DNA of 64,000 nucleotides from CAZEAP01 sp964510315 (lineage in GTDB: Bacteria > Planctomycetota > Brocadiia > SM23-32): the NCBI GenBank assembly GCA_964510315.1, contig CAZEAP010000003.1, positions 114,822 through 178,821 of the forward strand. Reading direction: 5' to 3'. Shown here piece after piece: positions 1 to 8,765 of the stretch (position 1 is its first letter; every line of letters starts with the position of its first letter). The translations under genes and the position numbers were made by a program. The notes beneath the pieces are model-generated. The model made no database searches, was not told where the DNA came from, and was given only the letters and a program-made list of their open reading frames with translations.

Positions 1-446
1 ACGTGACCGTGGGCCTGCTGGGGAACGGCCGTCCGGAGATACTGCCCGTGGGCCGGGTGGTCACTCGCGGCGGGATGTACTCCGAACTGGTGAAGAAGCT
101 TCACGACCGGGAAGTCGTATGCCCCTGCGAGGTCCCGGAGGATCTTAGACATCGCCTGGGGGATTACTCCCTGGACATCCACCGCGCGATCGGCGCCCGT
201 GACCTTTCCCGCGTGGATTACATTCTGGACTCCGACGGCCGCCCGTGGTTTTTGGAGATCAACCCGCTGCCGGGCCTCAGCCCCTATTACGGGGTGCTGC
301 CCGTGCTGGCGGAGGCGGCCGGTTACGGCCACACACAGCTAATCGGGAGGATAATGAACCTTGTGCAGCAACGCCTTACTGAAAGAGCGCACCGGTCAGG
401 CGACCGAGTGGCGGGAGCAACTGCGCAACAGCATCCGAACTGTTGA
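1..446 (+). CDS. D-Ala-D-Ala ligase-like ATP-grasp protein (5' truncated)
   Basis: This is the C-terminal part of an ATP-grasp ligase, open from the window edge in the frame starting at base 3. The visible end has the Ddl-type signature: a basic-acidic segment SRVDYILDSDGRPWFLEINP followed by LPGLSP and then the LPVLAEAAGY helix. These supply the Mg-ATP-binding acidic residues and the Asn of the EIN motif. Family members join a carboxylate to an amine with ATP hydrolysis. Its last 86 bases overlap the start of the radical SAM gene, so the two are probably translationally coupled. A cell-wall Ddl is possible, but the company of a KamA-type enzyme and a Pth-ATP-grasp fusion suggests a dedicated ligase in a special pathway (inference). 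The N-terminus is outside the window. Confidence 0.8.
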   Translation, partial: VTVGLLGNGRPEILPVGRVVTRGGMYSELVKKLHDREVVCPCEVPEDLRHRLGDYSLDIHRAIGARDLSRVDYILDSDGRPWFLEINPLPGLSPYYGVLPVLAEAAGYGHTQLIGRIMNLVQQRLTERAHRSGDRVAGATAQQHPNC

Positions 447-1458
447 GCAGCTTGAAGATTACGTCAACCTGACCGCCGAGGAGCGCGAGGGCCTGCGGCA
501 GATACAGGGCGTGTTCAACTGGGGAATCAGTCCCTATTACGCCTCGTTGATGGACCCGGACGACCCCGACTGCCCCATCCGGCGGCAGGTCGTCCCGAGG
601 GCGGAAGAGCTGGCCGACCCCATCGGCGTGTGGGACCCGCTGCGGGAGGAGGATCACTCCCCGGTGGAGAACCTCATCCACGTCTATCCGGACCGGGTGG
701 CCTTCTGCGTCAGTTCCATCTGCGCCACGTTCTGCCGGTTCTGCCTGCGCAAGCGCATGGTCGACACGCGGGGGTGCCCCATCGAGCAGACGAACCTTGA
801 GGAAGGGCTGGATTACATCCGGCGCACCCCGGGCATACGCGATGTGCTGCTCACCGGCGGGGACCCCCTGCTGATGACCGATGAGCGCATCGAGGAGGTC
901 GTCGCCCGCGTGCACGAGATCCCCCACGTAGAGCTGGTCCGGGTGGGCAGCCGGACGCCCTGCACGCTGCCGAGCCGCATCACCGACCGCCTCTGCGAGC
1001 GCCTGGCCCGCCACCAGCCTTTCTGGATCAACACCCACTTCAACCACCCGAAGGAATTGACCCCCGAGGCCGTGGCCGCCTGCGGGCGCATCGTGGACCA
1101 CGGCATCCCGATGGGCAACCAGACGGTCCTGCTGAAGGGCATAAACGACGACCCGGACGTGCTGAAGGAACTCGGCGAGCGGCTCGTGGCCGCCCGGGTC
1201 CGACCCTATTACATCTATCAGTGCCAGGTCCTGAAAGGGACCGCCCACTTCCGGGTGCAGATCGAGCGAGGCATCGAACTGATGCGGTCCCTCCGCGGCC
1301 GCACCAGCGGCTTCGCCATCCCCCAATACGTCCTCGACACCCCGTACGGCAAAGTGCCGCTGAACTACCAGTACATGAAGGGGCGGGATGGCGACGAGGT
1401 CGTCCTGGAAACTTTCTCCGGCAAAACATGGCGCGAACCGAACCCCGTCTCATCCTGA
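361..1458 (+). CDS. KamA-family radical SAM aminomutase of unassigned substrate
   Basis: A 365-aa protein of the lysine 2,3-aminomutase family, which uses S-adenosylmethionine, a [4Fe-4S] cluster and PLP to move an alpha-amino group to the beta carbon. The cluster cysteines are C121, C125 and C128 (CX3CX2C), and the probable PLP lysine is K331 in DTPYGKVPL. The substrate-contact Asp of clostridial lysine aminomutase (D293, in QCD) is Gln here (Q289, in YQCQ). The second one (D330) is kept as D326, but the Gly-rich loop before the PLP lysine is two residues shorter. It therefore does not look like a standard lysine enzyme, nor like the glutamate enzyme with its Lys/Asn pair. The start is TTG, because an in-frame stop lies just upstream and a GGGAGG sequence sits about ten bases before it. 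It overlaps both neighbours. Confidence 0.88.
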   Translation: MCSNALLKERTGQATEWREQLRNSIRTVEQLEDYVNLTAEEREGLRQIQGVFNWGISPYYASLMDPDDPDCPIRRQVVPRAEELADPIGVWDPLREEDHSPVENLIHVYPDRVAFCVSSICATFCRFCLRKRMVDTRGCPIEQTNLEEGLDYIRRTPGIRDVLLTGGDPLLMTDERIEEVVARVHEIPHVELVRVGSRTPCTLPSRITDRLCERLARHQPFWINTHFNHPKELTPEAVAACGRIVDHGIPMGNQTVLLKGINDDPDVLKELGERLVAARVRPYYIYQCQVLKGTAHFRVQIERGIELMRSLRGRTSGFAIPQYVLDTPYGKVPLNYQYMKGRDGDEVVLETFSGKTWREPNPVSS

Positions 1459-3266
1459 TCTGCCCGGGCAACCCGGGCGATCGGTACGCCGCAACCCGCC
1501 ACAACGCCGGCTACCTGTTCGCCGACTGGCTTGCCCGGCAGGAGGACTTCGGCGACTTCGAGCCCCTGCCGGACGCGGAAGCGCTGGCAGCGGAGGGGCG
1601 CGTGGCCGGCGTCCGCTCACTTCTTGTCAAGCCCACGACCGGCATGAACGACTGCGGTCGGGTGCTCGAACCCCTTGCCCGGGACTACCCCCTGGACGAG
1701 CACCTCTGGGCGCTGGCCCACGACGACCTGGACGTCCCCCTGGGCAACGTGAAGGGCCGGCAGAAAGGCGGGCACGGCGGACACAACGGCGTGCGCAGCA
1801 TCCTGGCGGCCGCCGGCCGGCGCGACGTCGTCCGCATCAAGCTCGGCGTGGCTTCCCCCCGTAAGGCCGAGTACGATTCGGTCGCGGATTTCCTGCTCTC
1901 CGAGTTTACCGCCGAAGAGCGCGAGGAACTGACCGACTCCTTCCCCCGCGCGCGGAAGGTCCTGACCGACCAGCTAAAGTCATTCGCCGCCCAAACGGCA
2001 CGCGCCGACCGCCGCCGCGAACTCGGCGAACGCTATCAACGGACCGCCCTGGACCAGGCCCGGAAGGCCGTCGCCGATATCGGTCCCGCCTCGCCGTATC
2101 CCGTGTTCCTGCGGCCCGCGCAGATGGGGCGCACCTTCGACGTGGTCACCGCGCTGGCCAAACTGCTGCGCAAGGCGCGTGCGGCCGCCGCCGACAATGA
2201 GGATTTCCGCCGCCGCCTGATCGACTTCATACCGGAGGACCTGCGCCCCCTGCTGCCTGAGCGCGTGGGATCGGGCAGGATACTCTTTGCGGCCGACATG
2301 CACCTCCAGGACGAGCGTCTGAAGGTGGTCGAGCTGAACTGCGCCGTCGGCTACGGGCACTACGCGGCCCTGGCCGACGAGGCGCTTCTTCCCCTGGTCC
2401 GCGACCTGGACGCCGACGCGGAACGGCCCAACCACGAGCGCTTCGCTCCCTTCCTTTATCGCCACGGCCTGAAGCCGTTGCACGACCCGCAGGCGGGCAT
2501 CATCGCCTTCCTGCGCGGGTTCAACGACGAGGACATGTTCAACGTGGACGAACTCGAAGGGGTGGCGCGGCGAGTCGAGCAGGAAAGCGGAGCCGCGGTG
2601 CCGCTCTGCCACGAAAGCCAGTTGGAACTGCGCGAGGACGGCCTGTATCTGGAGGAGGCCGGCCGGGTGGACCTGCTCTACGTCGAGGAGAACCTGTCGG
2701 AGTGGAGCGAGGTGGCGCCCGAATCCGCCCTGCGGCGCGCGGTCGAGGCCGGGCTGATCAAGACGTTCCCGCCCCTGGAGACGTTCCTTTACACCAGCAA
2801 GGGTTTCCCGGCGCTGCTGTGCGACCCGGAAGTCCAGGACCTGCTGGAGCCCGACGAGGCCGAGCAGAAAGTGCTGCGCGAGAACGTTCTGTGGTCGCAT
2901 GCGCTGGACCGCCACGTCGAGTCGGCCGCCTACTACATGCTGGAGCAGGGGCTGCCGCTGGTCCTGAAGGAAAGTCTCGGAGGCGGTGGGCGTGGCGTGA
3001 CCATCCTCCGCCCGGACTCCTCATCCCAGGAGGCCGGGCATCTGCTGCGGCGTGCCATGGCGGAAGGCGGCAGCGTGCTGCAGGGCCACTTCGAGGCCGG
3101 GAGCCTGTGGGAGGGCTCCGACTTCCGTTTCGATCTGCGCGTCGTGTGCGCCGCCCACGCGGACGACATCGTCACGGGGCCGGTCTACGGGCGGGTCTTC
3201 CGCGGCTCCAAGCTGAGCCTTTCCGACGCGGACGCCGGCGTCGCGCCGGTCTACGTCCTGAGGTAG
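1428..3266 (+). CDS. Peptidyl-tRNA hydrolase domain fused to an ATP-grasp-like domain
   Basis: A 612-aa two-domain protein. Residues 7-180 are a bacterial Pth fold with all five catalytic or binding residues of E. coli Pth (N10, H20, N68, D93, N114) at N15, H25, N74, D99 and N120 (motifs PGNPG, RHNAG, TTGMN, HDDLD, GGHGGHNG). Ordinary Pth ends near residue 190. Here a further ~420 residues follow that look like an ATP-grasp/glutathionylspermidine-synthase-type ligase: VVELNCAVGYG near 300, LYVEENLSEW near 420 and the Gly-rich loop LKESLGGGGRG near 520. The ATG at 1428 overlaps the radical SAM gene by 31 bp. Pth normally frees peptides from tRNA. Fusion to a ligase suggests a tRNA-linked amino-acid or peptide substrate, which is inference. 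It could also be the housekeeping Pth with an added domain. Confidence 0.82.
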   Translation: MARTEPRLILICPGNPGDRYAATRHNAGYLFADWLARQEDFGDFEPLPDAEALAAEGRVAGVRSLLVKPTTGMNDCGRVLEPLARDYPLDEHLWALAHDDLDVPLGNVKGRQKGGHGGHNGVRSILAAAGRRDVVRIKLGVASPRKAEYDSVADFLLSEFTAEEREELTDSFPRARKVLTDQLKSFAAQTARADRRRELGERYQRTALDQARKAVADIGPASPYPVFLRPAQMGRTFDVVTALAKLLRKARAAAADNEDFRRRLIDFIPEDLRPLLPERVGSGRILFAADMHLQDERLKVVELNCAVGYGHYAALADEALLPLVRDLDADAERPNHERFAPFLYRHGLKPLHDPQAGIIAFLRGFNDEDMFNVDELEGVARRVEQESGAAVPLCHESQLELREDGLYLEEAGRVDLLYVEENLSEWSEVAPESALRRAVEAGLIKTFPPLETFLYTSKGFPALLCDPEVQDLLEPDEAEQKVLRENVLWSHALDRHVESAAYYMLEQGLPLVLKESLGGGGRGVTILRPDSSSQEAGHLLRRAMAEGGSVLQGHFEAGSLWEGSDFRFDLRVVCAAHADDIVTGPVYGRVFRGSKLSLSDADAGVAPVYVLR

Positions 3267-3299
3267 GCTTCGGGCGCATCACCTGCGCGGCGCGGCCAG

Positions 3300-4340
3300 T
3301 TAGAGCGTGATCTCCCGGCCCTGTTCGGCGCTCTCGTAGAGCGCGTCGAGGATTCGCTGGACTTTCAGGCCACTCTCGGCCGGGCATTCGGTCTGCTTCT
3401 CGCCCCTCAGGCGGGCGATCCAGTCGTTGATCTTCCGCTGCATGGTGTTCCACTTGCCGACGTAGCCCGGCTCGACGTTGACCATGGTGCCGGCTTCGTC
3501 CTTGAAGACCATCGGCGGGCTGACGGTGCAGCCGCCGTCCTCGCCCATGATCTGGATTCCGAACTGGTTCTTCTCGATATGGGCGGCGAAGCTGGACTCG
3601 ACGCTCATGACGGCGCCGTTCTTGAACCGCAGGAAGCCGACCGCCAGGTCCTCGACGTTGTAGGTCTCCCAGTCCCAATCGCCCCAGTTGGTCTCGACCG
3701 CCGGCGGCCTGTCGCCCAGGTAGGTGAACATCTGGGCGCTGGCGGCGGCCAGCTCCGGCTCCCCGATCAGATAGTGGGCGGTCTCGATCAGGTGGACGCC
3801 GATGTCGATCAGCGGCCCGCCGCCCTGCAGCTCCTTCTGCCCGAACACGCCCCAGCTCGGTATGCCCCGGCGGCGGAGCGCCTGCACGCGGGCGAACAGG
3901 ACCTTGCCGATCTGCCCCTCATCGACGAATCTCTTGATAGTCTGGGGGGCGGGCCCAAGCCTCCACTGGAAGCCCATCGTGAGGGTGGCTTCGCTGTCCG
4001 TTGCGGCGTCCACCATCTCCTGCGCCTCCCCGGCGTTCATCGCCATCGGCTTCTCCACCAGCACGTGCTTGCCGGCTTCCAGCGCGGCGACGGTTGGGTC
4101 TTTGTGGGCGTAGTTGGGAGTGCAGACGCTGACGGCGTCCATCTCCTCCAGCCCCATCATCTGGTGGAAGTCCTCGTACATATGCTCCACCTCGAACTGC
4201 TCGGCAAAAGAGGCGCGCGCCTCCTCGTCGATGTCGCAGCCGGCCACGATGGCGACGTCGTCGATTTTCAAAAGCGATTTCGCGTGGCTCCGGGCGATGC
4301 CGCCCGTGCCCACGATTCCTACTCGAACGGGCTGAGGCAT
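3300..4340 (-). CDS. Gfo/Idh/MocA-family NAD(P)-dependent oxidoreductase
   Basis: A 346-aa cytoplasmic oxidoreductase with the N-terminal Rossmann motif GIVGTGGIARSH (residues 7-18) and the family signature EKPMAMN near residue 97. The C-terminal alpha/beta domain carries the GGGPLIDIGVHLIET segment with the usual catalytic Asp and His. The family oxidises, reduces or epimerises sugars and polyols with NAD(P). The ATG at 4338-4340 has an AGGAGA ribosome site. A TTGACA promoter lies upstream. It converges on the Pth-fusion gene with 33 bases between them. The substrate cannot be told from sequence; a role in breakdown of plant or algal polysaccharide sugars would fit the nearby GH2 enzyme. Confidence 0.88.
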   Translation of the reverse strand: MPQPVRVGIVGTGGIARSHAKSLLKIDDVAIVAGCDIDEEARASFAEQFEVEHMYEDFHQMMGLEEMDAVSVCTPNYAHKDPTVAALEAGKHVLVEKPMAMNAGEAQEMVDAATDSEATLTMGFQWRLGPAPQTIKRFVDEGQIGKVLFARVQALRRRGIPSWGVFGQKELQGGGPLIDIGVHLIETAHYLIGEPELAAASAQMFTYLGDRPPAVETNWGDWDWETYNVEDLAVGFLRFKNGAVMSVESSFAAHIEKNQFGIQIMGEDGGCTVSPPMVFKDEAGTMVNVEPGYVGKWNTMQRKINDWIARLRGEKQTECPAESGLKVQRILDALYESAEQGREITL

Positions 4341-4385
4341 GATCGGTCTCCTGTGCGGTGTGTTAACGGCCAGCGAGTCCGGATA

Positions 4386-4415
4386 ACCGTAACGGACGCC
4401 GGGGGGAGCTGTCAA
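4386..4415 (-). promoter_or_regulatory. Predicted sigma70-type promoter of the 3300-4340 oxidoreductase
   Basis: On the minus strand TTGACA (4410-4415) is followed after 18 bases by TACGGT (4386-4391). The position is about 50 bases before the start codon. Confidence 0.5.
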
Positions 4416-4558
4416 TTCGCGGCGGCTGGAAGGGAGAAATACCGTGTCTGCGCGCAACTCAGCGCGGCCCTTCGTGGCGGGCGCCACCAGCCCTTGTCCT
4501 GCCCTTCTTCGCTATCCCGACTCTGCATGCCATCTCCCGGCAAACAAACCCAAGACGG

Positions 4559-4587
4559 TTGATACGGGCGCGGACTGCCGGTATCTA
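4559..4587 (+). promoter_or_regulatory. Predicted sigma70-type promoter of the DUF3604 gene
   Basis: TTGATA (4559-4564), a 17-base spacer and TATCTA (4582-4587) lie 33 bases before the ATG. The leader ends in an AAAGGAGAA ribosome site. Confidence 0.5.
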
Positions 4588-4619
4588 TTGACGCTTCCCG
4601 CAGAGAAAGGAGAACCCCA

Positions 4620-6428
4620 ATGGGGGAAGTCTTCAAAGCCGCCGAGGTCAGCCCGAGGGAAGTCCTTGCAGGGGACAGCGTTGAGATCACCTTCCGCCTG
4701 GTGGCCGGCCCGTCCGGCACCGCCGAGCGGTCCCGCATCCTGGTGGACTGCCCCGCCTACCTCGGCTACGACCGGCCGAACCGCCGGGGCCAGGAGAGTG
4801 GGGGCTACGTCTGCCTCTTCTGCTCCAATCCGGAGGTGGATTACACCGAGCGGGTCTGGGACATGGAGATAATGGACTTCCCCACCCGGGAGAAGCGCTC
4901 CTTCAAAGGCATGGCCGCCCGAATGATCGTCATCGACCTGGAGGGTGCACTGGAGGAAGACGACGAACTTCTCATCAAATGGGGCTGGATGCGCAACGGC
5001 CTCGCCGTCGGCACGAAGGTTGCCACGGTGGTGCCGACCCTCGACTTCGAAAACATCGCCCACGTTCGTTATTTCTCCGACCCGGAGGCGGCGCTGCCCG
5101 ACCTGGGGCGCAGCTTCGAAGGCTACCAGCGGCCGGCCCCGGACGCGGAGGTCGCGCTCTCCTGGACGGTTCGGCCGCGGGAGGTCGAGCGGCTGCGCCT
5201 GTTTCGGGGACTGGAGCTGGCCCGCCTCGTCCCCTGCGACCGTTTCTACAACGTGGCGGAGGTGGAGACGCCCGACGGGCTCGCCCACGTCCCCGACGAT
5301 GCCTCGTGGAGCCGGAACTCCCATGGGGCCTTCGAGTTCGCCGACCCCGGGGTCCGGCTCCGGGAACGAGAACTGCCCCTTGCGCAGACGCCGAGGCGGG
5401 ACGCGGTCTTCGAGGATTACAACCTCTACTTCGGCGACCTCCACACCCACTCCCAGTACTCCAACGACTGCATCGAGCGGGAGAAGCTGCTGCGGCCGCC
5501 GGAGGCGCTCCACGCCTACGCCCGCGAGGTCGCCTGCATCGACTTCCACTGCGTCGCCGACCACCATCAGCCCTGGGACATCCCCCGTAACCGGATCGGC
5601 CCCGGGCGCTGGGAGAAGACCGTCGAGGCCGCCCGGGAGCACAACCGGCCCGGTGAGTTCGTCGCGTTCATCGGGTTCGAATACCGGGGGCCCCGCGGTG
5701 ACACGGCCGTCGTCCTGGGAGAAGAGGTGGACTACTCGGAGATCGACCGGCCGGAGCTGGACCGCATCGACCGGGTGTGGGAGGCGCTGGCCGGGCGGGA
5801 CCTGCTGACCATCCCCCACTTCCACAACCCGGGCGGCCTGGAAGATGGCGAATGGATTGCCGCCGAAGACCCGGGTGTCGAGCCGGTCCTGGAGATCTAC
5901 TCCTGCCACGGCTCCTACGAGGCCCCGGACGTCAACGAACGCGCCCTACCGCAGATCAAGTCCCGGCGCCCGGACCGCAACGGGCGGCATTTCCTCCGGG
6001 AGGGCTACCGTTACGGCTTCGTGGCCAACTCCGACGGCCACAAGGGAGTGGTCGGGAACAACGGCCTCACCGCCGTGCTGGCGGAGGAGCTGAGCAGGGA
6101 ATCCGTGCTGGAGGCCGTCCGCGCGCGCCGCTGCTACGGCACCACGAACGCGCGGATACGGCTCCTCTTCACGATCAACGGATCCCTCATGGGCTCGGAG
6201 CTGCCCGCCGCGCCGGAGAAGGAGATCCGCATCGAGGTCGCCGGCGAGGAGCCTCTCAAAGCCGTCGAGCTGTTCAAAGACGGGGAACTCCACCGGCGCT
6301 TCCGGCCGGAGGGGGCGGAGTTCCAGACGGAGCTGACCGTCGAGTGCGGGGACCCGTCGCACTGGTACGTCCGCGCAACCCAGGTGGACAACCACGTCGC
6401 CTGGTCCAGCCCCATATGGCTGGGCTGA
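4620..6428 (+). CDS. DUF3604 / PHP-type metal-dependent hydrolase-like protein
   Basis: A 602-aa protein of the DUF3604 family, related to PHP phosphoesterases. Residues 1-260 form a beta-rich N-terminal region. The metal-binding core follows: GDLHTHSQYSND with H275 and H277, then DFHCVADHH near 310, TIPHFHNP near 395, EIYSCHG near 422 and NSDGHKG near 475. Together these supply the His/Asp ligands of a di- or trinuclear site. The C-terminal ~100 residues look like an Ig-type sandwich. No signal peptide is visible, so it is probably cytoplasmic. The biochemical function of DUF3604 is not established. Such genes are common beside sugar-catabolism genes in Planctomycetes-like genomes. The ATG follows AAAGGAGAACCCCA. 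Confidence 0.85.
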   Translation: MGEVFKAAEVSPREVLAGDSVEITFRLVAGPSGTAERSRILVDCPAYLGYDRPNRRGQESGGYVCLFCSNPEVDYTERVWDMEIMDFPTREKRSFKGMAARMIVIDLEGALEEDDELLIKWGWMRNGLAVGTKVATVVPTLDFENIAHVRYFSDPEAALPDLGRSFEGYQRPAPDAEVALSWTVRPREVERLRLFRGLELARLVPCDRFYNVAEVETPDGLAHVPDDASWSRNSHGAFEFADPGVRLRERELPLAQTPRRDAVFEDYNLYFGDLHTHSQYSNDCIEREKLLRPPEALHAYAREVACIDFHCVADHHQPWDIPRNRIGPGRWEKTVEAAREHNRPGEFVAFIGFEYRGPRGDTAVVLGEEVDYSEIDRPELDRIDRVWEALAGRDLLTIPHFHNPGGLEDGEWIAAEDPGVEPVLEIYSCHGSYEAPDVNERALPQIKSRRPDRNGRHFLREGYRYGFVANSDGHKGVVGNNGLTAVLAEELSRESVLEAVRARRCYGTTNARIRLLFTINGSLMGSELPAAPEKEIRIEVAGEEPLKAVELFKDGELHRRFRPEGAEFQTELTVECGDPSHWYVRATQVDNHVAWSSPIWLG

Positions 6429-6978
6429 GAGGAGGCCATTTCCGCTTCTGGAGGCCCCGTCGAAGACGTGCACGACTGCCTGGAGGAGAAACCCTCGGGC
6501 GGTGGGCCTCAAGGCTGCCGTTCGATGCGCGCTCTGCACGCAGTAGTGCACCAAGGACGAGCTGGACCAAAAGTTCAACACGCTCGATGCGCAGCGCGAG
6601 ACGGGGGAGGCGTACATCCCCAACCTGCACTTGCGTTTTGCGCCTTGAGCTGCAAGGCTATGGTCTTGTGACAATGGTGGTTGTGCTCGTTCGCGCCGAG
6701 GAGTCGTTGGCGTCTTTGGGGGATGGTTTTGGAGCTTCGCGCACCGGTGTCGGGTTCGCTGCAATGCGGCGTGGAAACGACGGGGTCCGTAAGCCGGGAA
6801 ACATCCGCCGATGGCTCCGAGAAGGGCCGTGTTCAGGCGGCGCCGAGGACGGCAGAGGGCAAACCGCGAGGTGAGTATGAAGCTCCCCCGGCGCATTCGA
6901 CACCTGACACAGGTGCAGAATTGGGGAGTCGTTCCGAAGAGGAAGTGGAGTCCGCCCCGCAAAGAAAGCGCAGGTAAC
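6429..6978 (+). other. 550-bp gap with a possible decayed reading frame and a short palindrome
   Basis: No intact gene is convincing. Frame 6481-6648 reads like protein but has a TAG at 6544-6546. The part after the stop, 6547-6648, starts CTKDELDQKFNTLDAQ and ends in a TGA. The family is not recognised. Immediately before the UDP-glucose dehydrogenase gene, CACCTG-ACA-CAGGTG (6901-6915) is a perfect inverted repeat that could be an operator or a weak hairpin. Confidence 0.3.
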
Positions 6979-8346
6979 ATGAAGACGATCTTGTGCATCG
7001 GAGGTGGCTACGTAGGGGGCACCACGATGACCGTCATCGCCAGGCACTGCCCCGAGTACCGCGTGGAGGTGGCGGACATCGACGCCGAACGCGTCGCCGC
7101 CTGGAATAGTGACCAACTCCCCATCTACGAGCCCGGGCTGCGGGATATCGTGATGGAGGTGCGAGGGGAGAACCTGTTCTTCTACGACCAGGTGGAGGAG
7201 CGGATCGAGGGGGCCGAGATGATCTTCGTCAGTGTCAACACCCCCACCAAGACGTTCGGCCACGGTGCGGGACGAGCCGCGGACCTGCGCTATTGGGAGA
7301 AGACGGCCCGCCAGATAGCACGCTGCGCCAAGAGCGCCAAGACCGTGGTGGAGAAAAGCACCCTTCCGGTCCGCACGGCCGAGGCTATGGAGGCGATCCT
7401 GAAGCAGAACGACTCGGGGGTCGACTTTGAAGTGGTCAGCAACCCGGAATTCCTCTCGGAGGGGACGGCGGTGGCCGATCTGGAAGACCCCGCCCGGGTG
7501 CTTATCGGCGCGCGCGACACCGAGAGTGGTCGGCGGGCGGCCGAGCAGGTGGCGGACATCTACCGGCACTGGGTGCCCGAGGAGCGCATCGTTATGCCCG
7601 GGATATGGTCCAGCGAACTGAGCAAGCTGGCCGCCAACGCGTTCCTGGCACAGCGGGTCTCCTCGATCAACGCCATCGCCGCGCTGTGTGAAAGGACGGG
7701 GGCGAACGTCGAGGAGGTGAGCCGGTGCGTGGGGATGGATCCGCGGATCGGTTCCCGCTTCCTCCGTGCCGGCGTGGGGTTCGGCGGTTCGTGCTTCCGG
7801 AAGGACATCCTGAACCTGACCTATCTTTGCGAGGCGCACGGCCTGCCCAAGGTGGCGGAATACTGGCAGCAGGTGGTAAACTTGAACCAATACCAGCAGG
7901 ACCGGTTCGTGCGCAACATGCTGAGGGCGATGTTCAACACTCTGGCCGATAAAAGGATCGCAGTGCTGGGGTTCGCCTTCAAGCCGGGCACCTCCGATAC
8001 GCGGAACTCCCCCGCCATCGGCATCTGCCGGGAACTTGTCGAGGAGCAGGCAACCGTGGCCATCACCGACCCGAGGGCGCTGGAGAACGCCCGCCGGGAC
8101 ATGGCCGGGGAGCCGCGGACCAGCTTCGTGGAGGATCCCTACGAGGCCGTGGAGGACGCCGACGCCCTGGCGCTGCTGACGGCCTGGCCGGAGTACGTGG
8201 AGTTGGAATGGGACAGGCTCTACGAACTGATGCGCAAGCCGGCCTTCCTGTTCGACGGCCGGAACGCCCTGGATCACCGGGCCCTGATGGAAATCGGCTT
8301 CCAGGTGCACAGGATCGGCGCCCCACCTCTCTCCTCACTGGAGTAA
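6979..8346 (+). CDS. UDP-glucose 6-dehydrogenase (eukaryote-like type)
   Basis: A 455-aa NAD-dependent dehydrogenase that oxidises UDP-glucose to UDP-glucuronate in two steps for polysaccharide synthesis. The Rossmann motif is CIGGGYVGG (residues 5-13). The segments LPIYEPGL, SVNTPTK, EKSTLPV, SNPEFLSEGTA and WSSELSKLAANAFLAQR follow. The catalytic cysteine is C272 in GFGGSCFRKD, and the C-terminal domain carries LGFAFKPGTSDTRNSPA. The order and wording of these motifs match animal and plant UGDH much more closely than the common bacterial Ugd or TuaD form. The start is the ATG before KTILCIGGG, which places the nucleotide motif right at the N-terminus. No partner glycosyltransferase is adjacent. 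Confidence 0.93.
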   Translation: MKTILCIGGGYVGGTTMTVIARHCPEYRVEVADIDAERVAAWNSDQLPIYEPGLRDIVMEVRGENLFFYDQVEERIEGAEMIFVSVNTPTKTFGHGAGRAADLRYWEKTARQIARCAKSAKTVVEKSTLPVRTAEAMEAILKQNDSGVDFEVVSNPEFLSEGTAVADLEDPARVLIGARDTESGRRAAEQVADIYRHWVPEERIVMPGIWSSELSKLAANAFLAQRVSSINAIAALCERTGANVEEVSRCVGMDPRIGSRFLRAGVGFGGSCFRKDILNLTYLCEAHGLPKVAEYWQQVVNLNQYQQDRFVRNMLRAMFNTLADKRIAVLGFAFKPGTSDTRNSPAIGICRELVEEQATVAITDPRALENARRDMAGEPRTSFVEDPYEAVEDADALALLTAWPEYVELEWDRLYELMRKPAFLFDGRNALDHRALMEIGFQVHRIGAPPLSSLE

Positions 8347-8765
8347 GGGGACGGCAGCCATAGCGGCCGGCCTGTGGGGGTAGGAAGGGGGAGTTAGCGA
8401 AAGACCATGCCCGTCCCGCATCTCTGCTCCGGCCAGGCATCTCTCAAGGCCCGGCATTGGGAAAGTTCCTGCTGGCACTCATGCCGTTCCTGGTCGGCCG
8501 AGGCCTTCACGACGAGGCGGTTACGGGGACGGGAGGGGTCTCGGCATTCAAGGCGCGCTGGACCGGACAGCCTACCCGGAGGTGGCAAGGCGAGCAGTTG
8601 ATACCCGGCAGGAGGTGAGGCAGCTTTGCATCCGTCAATTCTGGGGGCTGCACCGCCGACACTGGCGAAGTCCGTGAGCACGTCAAGGGGCAAACATCCC
8701 ACCCCGGGGCGGACCCCGCCGGCCCGTTCCGATTGCGGGCGAGCACTATTTGCGGATCGAAAGGG
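8347..8765. other. Intergenic 419 bp between convergent genes, nothing recognised
   Basis: Located between the ends of the UDP-glucose dehydrogenase and GH2-type genes. Short open frames exist on both strands but lack family features or ribosome sites. No clear hairpin with a T-run was found. Confidence 0.5.

Noticed and set aside
361..1458. Plain lysine 2,3-aminomutase (kamA)
   Set aside because: One of the two lysine-contacting Asp positions is Gln and the PLP loop is shorter, so the specific name is not justified.
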